Counted from the first letter of the stretch, positions 17,888 through 26,319 are shown. The stretch: 64,000 nucleotides of DNA from Streptomyces sp. TRM68416 (GCF_014596915.1 NZ_JACVWU010000009.1:124001-188000), one strand, 5' to 3'. Numbers and translations: made by a program. Notes: generated by a model from the letters alone, not told the origin.

Positions 17888-19270
17888 GTGTCCTGGTTCG
17901 CGCGGCTGCGCCTGGTTTCCGTTCTGCTCACGCTCGCGCTCACGGCCTGCGGCGGTGACGGCGGACACGGCACTCCCGGCAGCTCCGGCCTGGGCGACCC
18001 GTACTTCCCGAAGGCCGGGAACGGCGGCTACGACGTCACCCACTACGCCCTCGACCTCGCCTACGACCCCGGCACCCGCCACCTCACCGGCACCGCGACC
18101 CTCACCGCCCGCGCCACCCAGGACCTGTCCGCCTTCAACCTCGACCTCAGAGGGCTGACGGTCGACCGCGTGACCGTGGAGGGCGACCGTGCCCGCTGGC
18201 ACCGCACCGGCGACGAACTCACCGTCCGCCCGCCGCGCGGTCTCGCCGCGAGGGACACCTTCCGGGTCACCGTCCGCTACTCCGGCACCCCGGTCACGAT
18301 CACCGACCCGGACGGCTCCGAGGAGGGCTGGATCCCCACCGTGGACGGCGCGCTCGCCCTGGGGGAGCCGATCGGCTCGATGACCTGGTTCCCCGGCAAC
18401 CACCACCCCTCCGACAAGGCCTCCTACGCCATCACCGTCACCGTGCCCGAGGGCCTGCGGGCCGTATCCAACGGGGAGTTGACGAGCGAGCGGACCGAGA
18501 AGGGACGTACCACCTTCGCCTGGCGCGCCGCCGAGCCCATGGCGAGCTACGTCGCCACCCTCGCCGTCGGCGACTACGACATCCGCCGCTCGACCGCCGC
18601 CGGCGTGCCCGCGTACACGGCCGTCGTTCCGGAGGAGGCGGAGGCGAGCGCGAAGGTGCTGGCGAGGCTGCCGCAGGTCATGGAGTGGGCGGCGTACAAC
18701 TTCGGGCCGTACCCCTTCTCCTCCACCGGCGCGATCGTCGACGGCCAAGGCGTCTCCGGTTACGCCCTGGAGACCCAGAACCGTCCCGTCTTCCCCGGCG
18801 CCCCCGACATCGCGCTGCTCGTCCACGAGATCGCCCACCAGTGGTTCGGCAACTCCGTCACCCCGCGCTCCTGGCAGGACATGTGGCTCAACGAGGGGTT
18901 CGCGACCTACGCCGAGTGGCTGTGGGAGGAGGACCAGGGCGGCGACACCGCCCAGGAGACCTTCGAGGCGCTGTACGACAGCGAGGACGCCGACCTGTGG
19001 GCGTTCCCGCCCGCCGAGCCGACCGGCCCCGGGCACATCTCCGACCGGCCCGTCTACGACCGCGGCGCCATGGTCGTCCACCAGATCCGCCGGGCGGTCG
19101 GCGACGATACTTTCTACGACCTCGTCCAGGGCTGGACGGCCGACCACCGCCACGGCACCGCGGACACCGCCGGCTTCACGGCCTACGTCGAGGAGCACGC
19201 ACCGGACGTGGACTTCGGCCGCGTCTGGGCGGACTGGCTGTACGGGGAGGGGAAGCCGGACCGCCCGTGA
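17888..19270 (+). CDS. M1-family zinc metallopeptidase, lipoprotein
   Basis: A 460-aa secreted aminopeptidase-N-like enzyme. The signal sequence ends in a lipobox-like TACG (Cys about 22), so it is probably membrane-anchored outside the cell. The zinc site HEIAHQWFGN lies near residue 313 with the third ligand in NEGFATYAEW near 335. The exopeptidase loop reads GYALETQ, close to the GxMEN family motif but altered. It lacks the long C-terminal helical domain of PepN, as in other short actinomycete M1 proteins. TAGGAT ends 7 nt before the GTG start, so it is probably leaderless. Confidence 0.92.
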   Translation: MSWFARLRLVSVLLTLALTACGGDGGHGTPGSSGLGDPYFPKAGNGGYDVTHYALDLAYDPGTRHLTGTATLTARATQDLSAFNLDLRGLTVDRVTVEGDRARWHRTGDELTVRPPRGLAARDTFRVTVRYSGTPVTITDPDGSEEGWIPTVDGALALGEPIGSMTWFPGNHHPSDKASYAITVTVPEGLRAVSNGELTSERTEKGRTTFAWRAAEPMASYVATLAVGDYDIRRSTAAGVPAYTAVVPEEAEASAKVLARLPQVMEWAAYNFGPYPFSSTGAIVDGQGVSGYALETQNRPVFPGAPDIALLVHEIAHQWFGNSVTPRSWQDMWLNEGFATYAEWLWEEDQGGDTAQETFEALYDSEDADLWAFPPAEPTGPGHISDRPVYDRGAMVVHQIRRAVGDDTFYDLVQGWTADHRHGTADTAGFTAYVEEHAPDVDFGRVWADWLYGEGKPDRP

Positions 19271-19291
19271 CGGTCCGGCCCCCGCGCGAGA

Positions 19292-19402
19292 TCAGTTGAC
19301 GTTGACCGCCTTCCAGGCCGCCGCCACCGCGTTGTACTCGGCGCTGCCCGAGCCGTACAGGTCGCCCGCCGCCATGAGGGTTGCCGTGCGGGCCGACAGC
19401 CG
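19292..19402 (-). pseudogene. Remnant of the C-terminus of an M4 (thermolysin-like) metalloprotease
   Basis: In one minus-strand frame the sequence ends as RTATLMAAGDLYGSGSAEY...WKAVNVN-stop, about 36 residues. This is the typical end of streptomycete M4 neutral proteases (AAxDLYGxxSxE...AWxAVGV). No catalytic domain lies upstream: the Nudix gene begins its stop at 19417. It is therefore a 3' stub left by deletion. The call is from motif memory. Confidence 0.6.
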
Positions 19403-19416
19403 TTTCCGGCGATCCG

Positions 19417-20367
19417 TTATGCGGACGTCTCCCACTGCGTCAGAAGCGGGCCCAAGTCGGGCGGCCACACCGCGTCCGTGGCGGCGGCCAGCTCCTCACG
19501 CGTCCACCAGCGCCAGCCGAGAATGCCGTCCGCCGCGTGCTCGGCGGCCACTTGGGGCCCCGACGGTTCGCGGCGCGGGCCCCGGGTGACGTAGATGTGC
19601 TCGTACTGGCGGACGGGGATGTCGGCGCGGGTGAAGTCGTGCTCCCACGTGCACAGCAGCGGGCCCGCCGCCAGGTCCTGCCAGCCCGTCTCCTCGACCA
19701 GTTCGCGCAGGGCGCCCTGGCGCGGGGTTTCGTCCGCCTCCAGGCCGCCGCCGGGCAGTGCCCAGTGGATGCCGACCTCGCTGTTGTCGTACCGGAAGAG
19801 GAAGACCGCGCCCTCGGGGTCGACGACGGCGACACGGGCGGCCCGGCGCGGGGTGCGCAGGAGCTTGCGCAGGACCGTGCAGGGGCGGCCCCGTTGGCGG
19901 TCCTCGCGGTGGTCGAGCACCTCGTAGCCGAGGGACGTCCAGAAGGCGAGGCCCTTGGCATTGCCGGCGAGAACGGCGAGGCGTACGGCGGTGGCGCCCG
20001 CGGCGCGGAGACGCTCCTCGACGCCCTGCGCGATCCGCCGCCCGTGCCCCTGCCCGTGCAGGCTCGCGTCCACCATCAGCAGCCCGATCCACGGGTCCGG
20101 GTCGGCCGGGTCGGGGTGACGGGCGAGCGTGATGACGAGGCCGGCCAGCCGCCCCTGGACGCGGGCGAGCAGCACCTCCACGTCCGGGTGCGCCAATTCG
20201 TCGGCCAGCGCGGTCGCCACCTGCTCGGGGCGGATGTCGTCCGGGTCCGGGAAGTCGCCGCTGAGGGCGTGGAACTCGTGGTTCGAGGCGTAGAGCGCGG
20301 TGAGTTCGGTCAGCAGCGGGGCCGGGATGTCGTGGTCGGGGGTGAGGAGGAGCGGGTCGAGGTGCAC
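19417..20367 (-). CDS. Fused GNAT acetyltransferase-Nudix hydrolase
   Basis: A 316-aa two-domain protein. Residues about 1-165 are GNAT-like (GLLMVDASLHGQGHGRRIA near 93, FWTSLGYEV near 144). Residues about 175-316 are Nudix, with a complete Nudix box GGGLEADETP...RELVEETG. The two halves are in one frame with no ribosome site between them, so this is a real fusion. It probably both acetylates and hydrolyses small nucleotide-type substrates, but the actual molecules are unknown. It is a single gene, divergent from nothing obvious. Confidence 0.88.
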   Translation of the reverse strand: MHLDPLLLTPDHDIPAPLLTELTALYASNHEFHALSGDFPDPDDIRPEQVATALADELAHPDVEVLLARVQGRLAGLVITLARHPDPADPDPWIGLLMVDASLHGQGHGRRIAQGVEERLRAAGATAVRLAVLAGNAKGLAFWTSLGYEVLDHREDRQRGRPCTVLRKLLRTPRRAARVAVVDPEGAVFLFRYDNSEVGIHWALPGGGLEADETPRQGALRELVEETGWQDLAAGPLLCTWEHDFTRADIPVRQYEHIYVTRGPRREPSGPQVAAEHAADGILGWRWWTREELAAATDAVWPPDLGPLLTQWETSA

Positions 20368-20472
20368 GGGCGGGACGCTACCTGCTCGGGTCGCGGATGC
20401 CTTCGGATACGCGAGAAGCCGGGATACGTGGAAACCCCGGATATGCGGGGCCCCCGAAGGCCCCCGGACACG

Positions 20473-20504
20473 CGGGAACCCCCAGCCGAAGCCAGGGGTT
20501 CCCG
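20473..20504 (-). terminator. Terminator of the TerD gene
   Basis: Inverted repeat CGGGAACCCC (20473-20482) and GGGGTTCCCG (20495-20504) with a 12-nt loop, starting 16 nt past the TerD stop. The 20397-20470 sequence before it is rich in short repeated CCGGATA/CCCCG blocks and codes for nothing visible. Confidence 0.65.
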
Positions 20505-20520
20505 TCTCGCGCTGCGTCCG

Positions 20521-21096
20521 TCAGACGTTCACGCCGAAGTCCTGGGCGATGCCCACCAGGCCCGAGGCGTAGCCCTGGCCGACCGCGCGGAACTTCCACT
20601 CCGCGCCGTTGCGGTACAGCTCGCCGAAGACCATGGCGGTCTCCGTGGCGGCGTCCTCGGACAGGTCGTAGCGGGCGATCTCGGCGCCGCCGGCCTGGTT
20701 GACGATGCGGATGTAGGCGTTGCGCACCTGGCCGAAGTTCTGCGAGCGGTTCTCGGCGTCGTAGATCGAGACCGGGAACACGATCTTGTCGATGTCGGCC
20801 GGGAGCCCGGCGAGGTTGACGTTGATCGCCTCGTCGTCGCCCGCGCCCTCGCCGGTGCGGTTGTCACCGGTGTGGACGATCGTGCTGTCCGGCGTCTGCT
20901 TGTTGTTGAAGAAGACGAAGTGGGCGTCGGAGTACACCTTGCCCTCCGTGTTGACCGCGATCGCCGAGGCGTCGAGGTCGAAGTCCGTGCCGGTGGTGGT
21001 GCGGACGTCCCAGCCGAGGCCCACGGTGACGGCGGTCAGGCCCGGAGCCTCCTTGGTGAGCGAGACGTTGCCACCCTTGGACAGGCTTACTGCCAT
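20521..21096 (-). CDS. TerD-family tellurium/stress protein
   Basis: A 191-aa calcium-binding TerD-domain protein, a family linked to tellurite resistance, stress and development in Streptomyces. Typical motifs: GLGWDVR near 27, FDLDASA near 39, GDNRTGEGAGDDE near 77 and FGELYRNGAEWKFRAVGQGY near 156. The acidic Ca-binding residues are in place. It is a single gene with a hairpin downstream. Upstream, GCAGTAC-N4-GTACTGC (21129-21146) could be an operator, but I know no regulator for it. Confidence 0.95.
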   Translation of the reverse strand: MAVSLSKGGNVSLTKEAPGLTAVTVGLGWDVRTTTGTDFDLDASAIAVNTEGKVYSDAHFVFFNNKQTPDSTIVHTGDNRTGEGAGDDEAINVNLAGLPADIDKIVFPVSIYDAENRSQNFGQVRNAYIRIVNQAGGAEIARYDLSEDAATETAMVFGELYRNGAEWKFRAVGQGYASGLVGIAQDFGVNV

Positions 21097-21266
21097 GTTG
21101 GGAGTCCCTTCCCTTTGTATGCGTACGAGCAGTACGGCGGTACTGCATGAAGCTACAGCTACCCCTAGGAACGCGAGGGCGCGAGGGAAGGTTCCAGCCC
21201 TCTTTACTTTCTTTACCGACCGATATTCGCGTGACGTGGCCCGGACAGACGGGCGACCATGGGGGC

Positions 21267-21695
21267 ATGTCCGGTCCTTACGTCATCCGCGGCTCCGTCT
21301 CGCTCCCCGAGGCCGAGCTCATGTGGCGTTTCTCGCGGTCGTCCGGGCCCGGCGGGCAGCACGTCAACACCAGTGACTCGCAGGTGGAGCTGCGCTTCGA
21401 CCTCGCCCGCACCAAGGCGCTGCCCGACGTGTGGAAGCGGCGGGCACTGGAGCGGCTGGCCGGCCGTCTCGTCGACGGCGTCGTCACCGTACGCGCCTCC
21501 GAGCACCGTTCCCAGTGGCGCAACCGCGAGACCGCCGCCGTACGCCTCGCCTCCCTCCTCGCCGAGGCCACCGCCCCACCCCCCAAGCCCCGCCGCCCGA
21601 CCCGCATCCCACGCGGCATCAACGAACGGCGCCTGCAGGAGAAGAAGCAGCGCTCACAGACCAAGCGGGGGCGGTCGGGGCGGGATTGGGGCTGA
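21267..21695 (+). CDS. arfB: ArfB/YaeJ-like peptidyl-tRNA hydrolase (release-factor-like)
   Basis: A 142-aa class-I release-factor-like protein that rescues stalled ribosomes. The catalytic GGQ is in SSGPGGQHVN (residues about 29-31). The C-terminal tail is basic (RRLQEKKQRSQTKRGR), as needed to enter the empty mRNA channel. The start ATG 21267 gives a product of family length. No codon-recognition domain is present. It is the last intact core gene before the accessory island. Confidence 0.9.
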   Translation: MSGPYVIRGSVSLPEAELMWRFSRSSGPGGQHVNTSDSQVELRFDLARTKALPDVWKRRALERLAGRLVDGVVTVRASEHRSQWRNRETAAVRLASLLAEATAPPPKPRRPTRIPRGINERRLQEKKQRSQTKRGRSGRDWG

Positions 21696-21746
21696 GCTGA
21701 ACGCTCGGGGCGCGCGACCGGGCTGTCACATACGGAGCTTGCGCTC

Positions 21747-21928
21747 CTACCGAAGGTGCAGGCGCCGCATGATCGACCAGGACACCCACAGGTACAACAG
21801 CCATACGGCGCAGACGCAGCCGTAGACGAGCATCGCTGACGCGGACAGGTTGCCGTTCACGACGAACGCCAGCAGCAGCCCGATCGGTCCCGTGATCGCC
21901 AGCCAGAAGATCCTGCGGTTCAGGCTGG
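21747..21928 (-). pseudogene. Two-helix membrane protein, 5' end lost at the island border
   Basis: The last about 60 residues (from SSLNRRIFW) contain two hydrophobic helices (IFWLAITGPIGLLLAFVV and AMLVYGCVCAVWLLYLW) and a basic tail, typical of small actinomycete membrane proteins. At about 21928 the frame runs into DNA whose sense is the opposite strand of an integrase 3' end, so the original N-terminus is missing. The reading frame stays open in the antisense sequence and could still give a chimeric product from an upstream start. This marks the left border of the accessory island. Confidence 0.65.
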
Positions 21929-22061
21929 ACTTGTCACCGCCACCGTCTACGCCCACGTCCGGCTCCGTCTCCAGCGCGACGTCATCGACGCCTTGGGGCA
22001 CGCCCTCGGCGGCCAGGACGACGACCCTGACGACCCACCCACTGCGGTCGCCACCCGCTGA
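21929..22061 (+). pseudogene. 3' fragment of a tyrosine integrase gene
   Basis: The plus strand encodes VTATVYAHVRLRLQ followed by an acidic tail and a TGA at 22059. The first part equals the C-terminal integrase region around the catalytic tyrosine (VYAHV) and is highly similar to the end of the integrase at 28.4-29.6 kb, while the last 20 residues differ. No upstream part of the gene exists here. It is a relic of a second, related element. Confidence 0.8.
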
Positions 22062-22062
22062 C

Positions 22063-22084
22063 GTTGCCGTCAGCGTTGCCGTCA
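22063..22084. repeat. Direct repeat unit after the integrase fragment
   Basis: GTTGCCGTCA-GCG-TTGCCGTCA: two TTGCCGTCA copies 3 nt apart, starting one base after the fragment's stop codon. The same motif pair recurs at 23191-23212 and 29623-29645. These are candidate integrase arm or attachment sites. Confidence 0.6.
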
Positions 22085-22090
22085 AACGCC

Positions 22091-22132
22091 ATATGGAGCC
22101 CGGCCGGAAGGACTTCCGGCCGGGCTCCATAT
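22091..22132. terminator. Long perfect palindrome
   Basis: 20-bp perfect arms (left arm 22091-22110 beginning ATATGGAGCC, right arm 22113-22132) with a 2-nt spacer. It probably acts as a bidirectional terminator between the integrase fragment and the immunity gene. From 22133 to 22298 I see nothing. Confidence 0.7.
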
Positions 22133-22298
22133 TCATTGCGCGGAGAAGCTGAGGTTTGGTGCGGGCGCAAGGAGAACCCGCATCACAGGATCTCAGCCTG
22201 TCACCCTCCAGAGATGATCACATCGGTCGGCGGCCAGCAATCACATGCAGTGAAGGAGCCACCGTCGGAGCTGCGCTGTGCTCAGGTTCAGCCAAGAA

Positions 22299-22709
22299 CT
22301 ACTCTCTTGAAACGAAGACACGAACCTGTTTTGGGCGTCCGACCGTAAACGCCTCATCAGTTAGAGACTCGGCGACTTCAGCCAGGACCGAACACGCATC
22401 CTCAAATTCCTTCGGAGAATCCTCGAAAAAACGCAACGAGTCTTCCCAAATGATCGCAATTTTCTGATCATCGGTTGAGTAGATCCCGCCCCAGAGGGAA
22501 TCAGAAAGCGCGTCCAAGCTATGCGAGCTTACTACCGGGGGATCCAGCGGAAGTACCGCGCGAACGGCGTTGAAGAATGCCGCGCGACCACCCGCACCCC
22601 CGGCAGTGGTCATGGAGTACACGCGATACCCCTGCCGGGCGAGACCACTCGCAAGACAATAGATTTCATCACCACGGACCCACGTAAGCCCTGACTTAAA
22701 ACCCGTCAC
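22299..22709 (-). CDS. Barstar-like immunity protein
   Basis: A 136-aa protein placed directly downstream of an RNase-type toxin tip. It has the barstar-family pattern around HSLDALSDSLWGG near residue 62 and a following strand KIAIIWEDS near 82. Barstars bind and block barnase/RNase Sa-like toxins in the cytoplasm. Its base composition is less GC-rich than the chromosome around it. It starts 6 nt after the toxin stop, so the pair is one unit. Identity is inferred from pattern and position. Confidence 0.75.
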   Translation of the reverse strand: MTGFKSGLTWVRGDEIYCLASGLARQGYRVYSMTTAGGAGGRAAFFNAVRAVLPLDPPVVSSHSLDALSDSLWGGIYSTDDQKIAIIWEDSLRFFEDSPKEFEDACSVLAEVAESLTDEAFTVGRPKQVRVFVSRE

Positions 22710-22715
22710 GCCCTA

Positions 22716-23099
22716 TCACCGAACCTGAACAAATGCCGGATCTCCAGAATCGCCATAGTGAGTCCACGTGTAGTACGTCTCACCCGTCTGATCGTTGCGG
22801 ACCACGCGAAGAGGGCCAGCCCCTGGAGTGCCGGGTGGCGGCTCCACACGATACTCGCGGTAGGGAGAGCTACTCCCCTGTCCGCCAGGCAACTTCCCTT
22901 CGCGATTCCTAAATGGAATGCCCCATCTCCTTGCGGTCGGACCAGTAGGGACTGTTCCCGCGCCAATATGACTCAACGTGCGGCCAAGAGCAGCCTCTTC
23001 TGCCGGAGGGAGAGACCCGGGAGTAATCCGCGCCACTATCGGACAGTTGCTATTGTGAACGAGGACCGGAGTCTGCCCCGCCAGCACATAGTACGTGTG
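22716..23099 (-). pseudogene. Orphan Rhs toxin tip with RNase Sa/barnase-like domain
   Basis: The frame begins with TYYVLAGQTPVLVHNSN, the same pretoxin end that precedes the toxin domain in the large Rhs protein at 30.5 kb, and is preceded in frame by TAG at 23100. It then encodes about 105 residues ending in a microbial guanyl-RNase pattern: EYRVEPP (Glu), LRVVRN (Arg) and YYTWTHYGD (His). The rest of the Rhs protein is absent, so this is a displaced C-terminal cassette. It may be expressed only after recombination onto a full Rhs gene. A GTG at 23087 could allow some translation. Confidence 0.75.
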
Positions 23100-23190
23100 C
23101 TACGCGGTACCCCTCTACCTGCTTCTTCGCTGGTCAGCGCGGTTTTTGCGTTCCGCTGGCGTCCGTGGTTGTGCGGGGAAATCCGTGGCT

Positions 23191-23212
23191 GTTGCCGTCG
23201 CTACTGCCGTCA
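23191..23212. repeat. Left copy of the repeat that brackets the RiPP-integrase unit
   Basis: GTTGCCGTCGCTACTGCCGTCA, nearly identical to 29623-29645 (one substitution and one indel). It lies 90 nt outside the truncated Rhs tip. The surrounding 23100-23254 has no gene I can support. Confidence 0.65.
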
Positions 23213-23254
23213 GGAGTCGGGCGGCGGTGCCGGTGCCTTTTCTCGCTCCGCCGG

Positions 23255-24001
23255 TCACCGCGGAGTTTGTCGGGCCACCGTGTATGCGGTGGGGCCGGTG
23301 AGCCCTGTCCCTGTGCCGTCGAGCATGTCCAGGACCTCGAAGCCGGCGGCCTGGGCGTAGCGTTCGAGCTCCTGGGGGAACAGGACGCGCCTGCGGATCT
23401 CGTCTCGGGCCTCGTCGCCCGAGGGGAGCATCCAGTGCCGGTGCATGGTGTTGATCTGGGTCCGCAGGTCCCACGTGTGGCGGATGGTGACGGTCGCGGG
23501 TCCCGTCGGGGTCTCGACCGTGGCGGTGGTCGGCTCGGTCCGGGTGATAGGGGCGACGGGGGAACACAGCACGAGCAGCGTTCCTGGCCGGGCGTGGGCG
23601 GCGAAGGTGGCGAAGACCTGGCTGATCGCCTCGTTGTCGTGTACGTAGGCGAGGCTGTTGCCCATGCACGTCACCACGTCCCTGCGGCTGCCGAGTCGTG
23701 CGGTGCGCATGTCACCGGTGCGGATGTCCAGCTCGGGCCGGGCTTGGTGGGCGTAGTCGACCATGCCGGGCTGGAGGTCCACGCCGATGCACTCGAAGCG
23801 CTTGGCGAGGATCTCCAGGTCGCGGCCGGTACCGCATCCGAAGTCGACCAAGGTCCGGGCGTCCGGCCGGTGCAGCTCGATCAGGGTCTGGCACATTCCG
23901 GCGCTCGTGCTGTCGGACTGGACCACGTCGTAGAGTGCCGGATCGCGGTACAGGAGGTTGGTGGCTTCCACGTGCTCCGCTTCCGTGTCGGGGCTGGTCA
24001 C
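23255..24001 (-). CDS. Class I SAM-dependent methyltransferase (RiPP cluster)
   Basis: A 248-aa Rossmann-fold methyltransferase. Motif I is VDFGCGTGRDLE near residue 51, motif II IGVDLQPGMVDYA near 74 and a later motif GTLLVLCSP near 143. I choose GTG 24001, which overlaps the stop of the upstream asparagine-synthase-like gene (GTGA), showing translational coupling. In this setting it probably methylates the product of the 39-aa precursor, but a role in modification of another small molecule cannot be excluded. Confidence 0.87.
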   Translation of the reverse strand: MTSPDTEAEHVEATNLLYRDPALYDVVQSDSTSAGMCQTLIELHRPDARTLVDFGCGTGRDLEILAKRFECIGVDLQPGMVDYAHQARPELDIRTGDMRTARLGSRRDVVTCMGNSLAYVHDNEAISQVFATFAAHARPGTLLVLCSPVAPITRTEPTTATVETPTGPATVTIRHTWDLRTQINTMHRHWMLPSGDEARDEIRRRVLFPQELERYAQAAGFEVLDMLDGTGTGLTGPTAYTVARQTPR

Positions 24002-25480
24002 ATGAGGCTTTGCAGTCCGACCTCCAGGGCGAGCACATCGCACAGCAGATCGGGGACGACCGGCGCGGAGTCAGCGTTCCTCCCCGCATTGGCGAGAGCC
24101 TTGCCGTCAACGTAGCCGAGGTCCACCAGGATGGACTCCTTCAGCATGTCGTCCAAGACCGGCAAGCCGTAGGAACGTAAACCCTTCTCCAAGACGGCCA
24201 GGAAGTTCTCCGGTTCGGTCGGCGCCGCCACCCACTCTGGCAGCCCGGCCCGCCGGATCCGCTCGCGGAACAACGCCTTGCCGCGCTTGTGCTCGTGCGG
24301 TAGCTGCTCCATGAACCGCACGATCCGCGGGTGTGCGAGCGGACTCACCGGCCATATTCCGGCCCGGAGGAATCCGGGGTTGTGCATCCCGAACGCCATC
24401 AGGGTCGGTACGGGCAGTACCGGGATGGGTGCCAGCTGCTCGTTCACCTCGGCGAGTGCTCGGGCTGCCTTGACTCCGAGCCACGGTACGGGTTCGGGTG
24501 TCGGCAGTTCGGCCTGTGTCCTGGAGTGGTGGGCGTTGATCTCGTCGCCGCCGCTGCCGGTGAACATGACCTCGCACCACCGGGCGGCTGCCTGCTCGCG
24601 CACGACATCGAACGCCTCCTGGTAGAAGGCTCCCGCCGGGTCGTGCGGCTTGCACAGAGCGCGCACGCCTCCGGGGCAGAAGGGTGGGTGCTGTATGGCC
24701 GGGGATGGCCGGGGTGGCCGTGTCGCTGAAGCCGCAGTGCTCCACAAGGGCCCGACGCCGCTCGCGCTGCTGCCTGCCAGTGTTCCCTCCCACCAGCAGG
24801 CCGAAACTGTACGCCTGGGGGAAGCGAGCTGCTTTCACGGCCAGGGCGACGTTCCCGGAGTCCGCTCCGCCGGACAGCTCAACGCCCACGCATCCGGTTG
24901 CCGTCGGCGCCTGGCGGATTACGTCGGTCAGCAACTCGTCCAGAGCGGCGAGTGGTTCAACGCCGGGACGCAGCGTACGTGGCTCAAGTACGTGTTCGGC
25001 GGGGTCGGGGTAGTGGATGCTGAGTCCCGAAGGGGTGAACGTGGCCGCTGCCCGTTCGGTGAGGCGGTAGACGCCTTGGAAGAGCGTCTCGGACGTGTAG
25101 CGGTGCTGCCTCGTCAGCGTGCGGGCGACGACACGCGCCACCAGACGGTCGGCCCGCAGATGCGGTCGCAGCAGTGTCAGGTCCCACGAAGCGTGCAGTT
25201 CGCCGGCCTTCTCTGTCAGATAGAGCGGGGCTGTACCGAAGACACCCGCCGCCAGTCGGGCTTGTCCGGGCTCCATGGTGAGTTCGACGAAGTCGGCCTC
25301 GTCCCGCTTGCACTCCTTCACGCGGACCCGTACGCGCGGCGCTTGGTCGTCGTTGACTTCCATGACGAGAGTGGACACGTTCGCAGGCTCGAGCCAGCTC
25401 TCGCCGTTGATCCAACGGGCGCCCTGTGATCTCCACTTGGGCTCCTGGAGATCGGCCAGGCGCAGACGCATCGACAGCAT
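23998..25480 (-). pseudogene. Asparagine-synthase-like amide-forming enzyme, frameshifted
   Basis: About 490 residues in total, split between two frames. The 5' part (from 25480) contains an N-terminal region without the catalytic Cys2 of true glutaminases and the ATP-pyrophosphatase loop VELSGGADSGNVAL. The 3' part, in another frame, carries MFTGSGGDEINAHH and the rest of the synthase fold to 23998. The frame changes near 24670-24750, in a G-rich run on the plus strand. Lasso-peptide cyclases and beta-lactam synthetases belong to this family. Here it sits between a tiny precursor gene and a methyltransferase, so peptide macrocyclisation is a reasonable guess. Either it is a true mutation or a sequencing error. 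Confidence 0.78.
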
Positions 25481-25553
25481 GTCGTCCCTTTCCGATGTCG
25501 TGCGGCGGGGCGGGGCCGCGTACGGCCCCGCCCCGCCTGGCGTCAGCCCTGGA

Positions 25554-25673
25554 TCACTTGCTGCAGTGGTCGCCGTTGTTGTCGCCGCCGCCCGGCATCT
25601 TGTCGAGCAGCGCGGCCTCGACGGCCGGGACGCCGGTGATCAGGTCGCCGGTGAACAGCTCGTCCACGTTCAT
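25554..25673 (-). CDS. Putative RiPP precursor peptide
   Basis: A 39-aa ORF preceded by AAGGGAG seven bases before its ATG. The N-terminal two-thirds (MNVDELFTGDLITGVPAVEA) is acidic-hydrophobic and leader-like. The end is Gly/Asp/Asn-rich with one Cys and one Lys (GGGDNNGDHCSK). A core starting at Gly with Asp at position 4 or 8 could be ring-closed by an asparagine-synthase-like enzyme, as in lasso peptides, yet the tail would be very short and no lasso protease or RRE protein is present. It lies directly upstream of the enzyme genes on the same strand. Confidence 0.7.
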   Translation of the reverse strand: MNVDELFTGDLITGVPAVEAALLDKMPGGGDNNGDHCSK

Positions 25674-25845
25674 CGTTTTCTCCCTTACGGCTTTCAGTGG
25701 ACTCCGCGGCGGATGCTGCGGAGTTGGACCCGTCCAGCTGCCGGACCCTTGCGAAGAAGGCAGCCGGGCGGGGTGCCCGCCGTTTGCAGTCGGCGGGCCC
25801 TCCCTCGTCACGGGTGGGGAGCCTGGATGCGGTGACGGGGAGGAG

Positions 25846-25959
25846 TCAGGTGGGTGGGGACGCGGCAGCCACGCCCAGGACGAAGCCGACCGATCCCGAG
25901 ATGGTGATGATCAGGAGCGGTCCGGCGTAGCGGCCAGCCGATTCACAGCCGCTCCCCAC
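25846..25959 (-). CDS. Possible 37-aa single-helix membrane peptide
   Basis: A GTG ORF overlapping the end of the upstream small gene by about 17 nt. After 12 polar residues comes one strongly hydrophobic helix (PLLIITISGSVGFVLGVAAA) and a stop. It sits between two other small genes of the RiPP-like cluster, so it could be an accessory or self-protection peptide. Evidence is only hydropathy and position; it could be a chance frame. Confidence 0.35.
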   Translation of the reverse strand: MGSGCESAGRYAGPLLIITISGSVGFVLGVAAASPPT

Positions 25960-26170
25960 GGCTGCGCTCGTTGACCTCGCGTACTGCGGCGCTCAGCCTC
26001 GCCGCCCCCTCCTCAAGCGTGGCACTGCGGTGCTGCGGGCAGAGACACAGCGAGAACCGGTTCGAACCCGGTCGCAGGTCCGCGCCCTCGTAGGTGTCGA
26101 TCCTCAACACCCCATCCAAGCCCCGCTCCTCGGTCATCCGGGCCAGACAGGCCCGTGCTTCGCTTCTCAT
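25943..26170 (-). CDS. Small hypothetical protein of the RiPP-like cluster
   Basis: Up to 75 aa (or 64 aa if MTEERG at 26137 is the start). It has two cysteines in CLCPQH and a helical Ala/Arg-rich end (ARLSAAVREVNERS). I do not recognise it. It is transcribed toward the precursor gene and divergent from the HTH-TPR regulator, with about 150 bp of shared promoter region between them. Confidence 0.55.
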   Translation of the reverse strand: MRSEARACLARMTEERGLDGVLRIDTYEGADLRPGSNRFSLCLCPQHRSATLEEGAARLSAAVREVNERSRGERL

Positions 26171-26319
26171 CCCTCAGCCCCTCAGACGACGGCTGCGGCG
26201 AGGACTCGCCGTTCCCTGCTGCCTGTACGCAACCGCACGATCACTCTCGGCGGTACCGTTGCCGCAGCGTCAGGACTTGAAAGCCTTGAAAGTTCGCAAG
26301 GACGCGGGGAGTTGAGGGC

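Noticed and set aside
22706..22966. 86-codon ORF overlapping the toxin tip
   Set aside because: Shadow frame of the RNase-type tip without its own start signals.
25554..25673. Calling the precursor a lasso peptide
   Set aside because: No Thr at the usual penultimate leader position, too short a tail and no protease/RRE genes.
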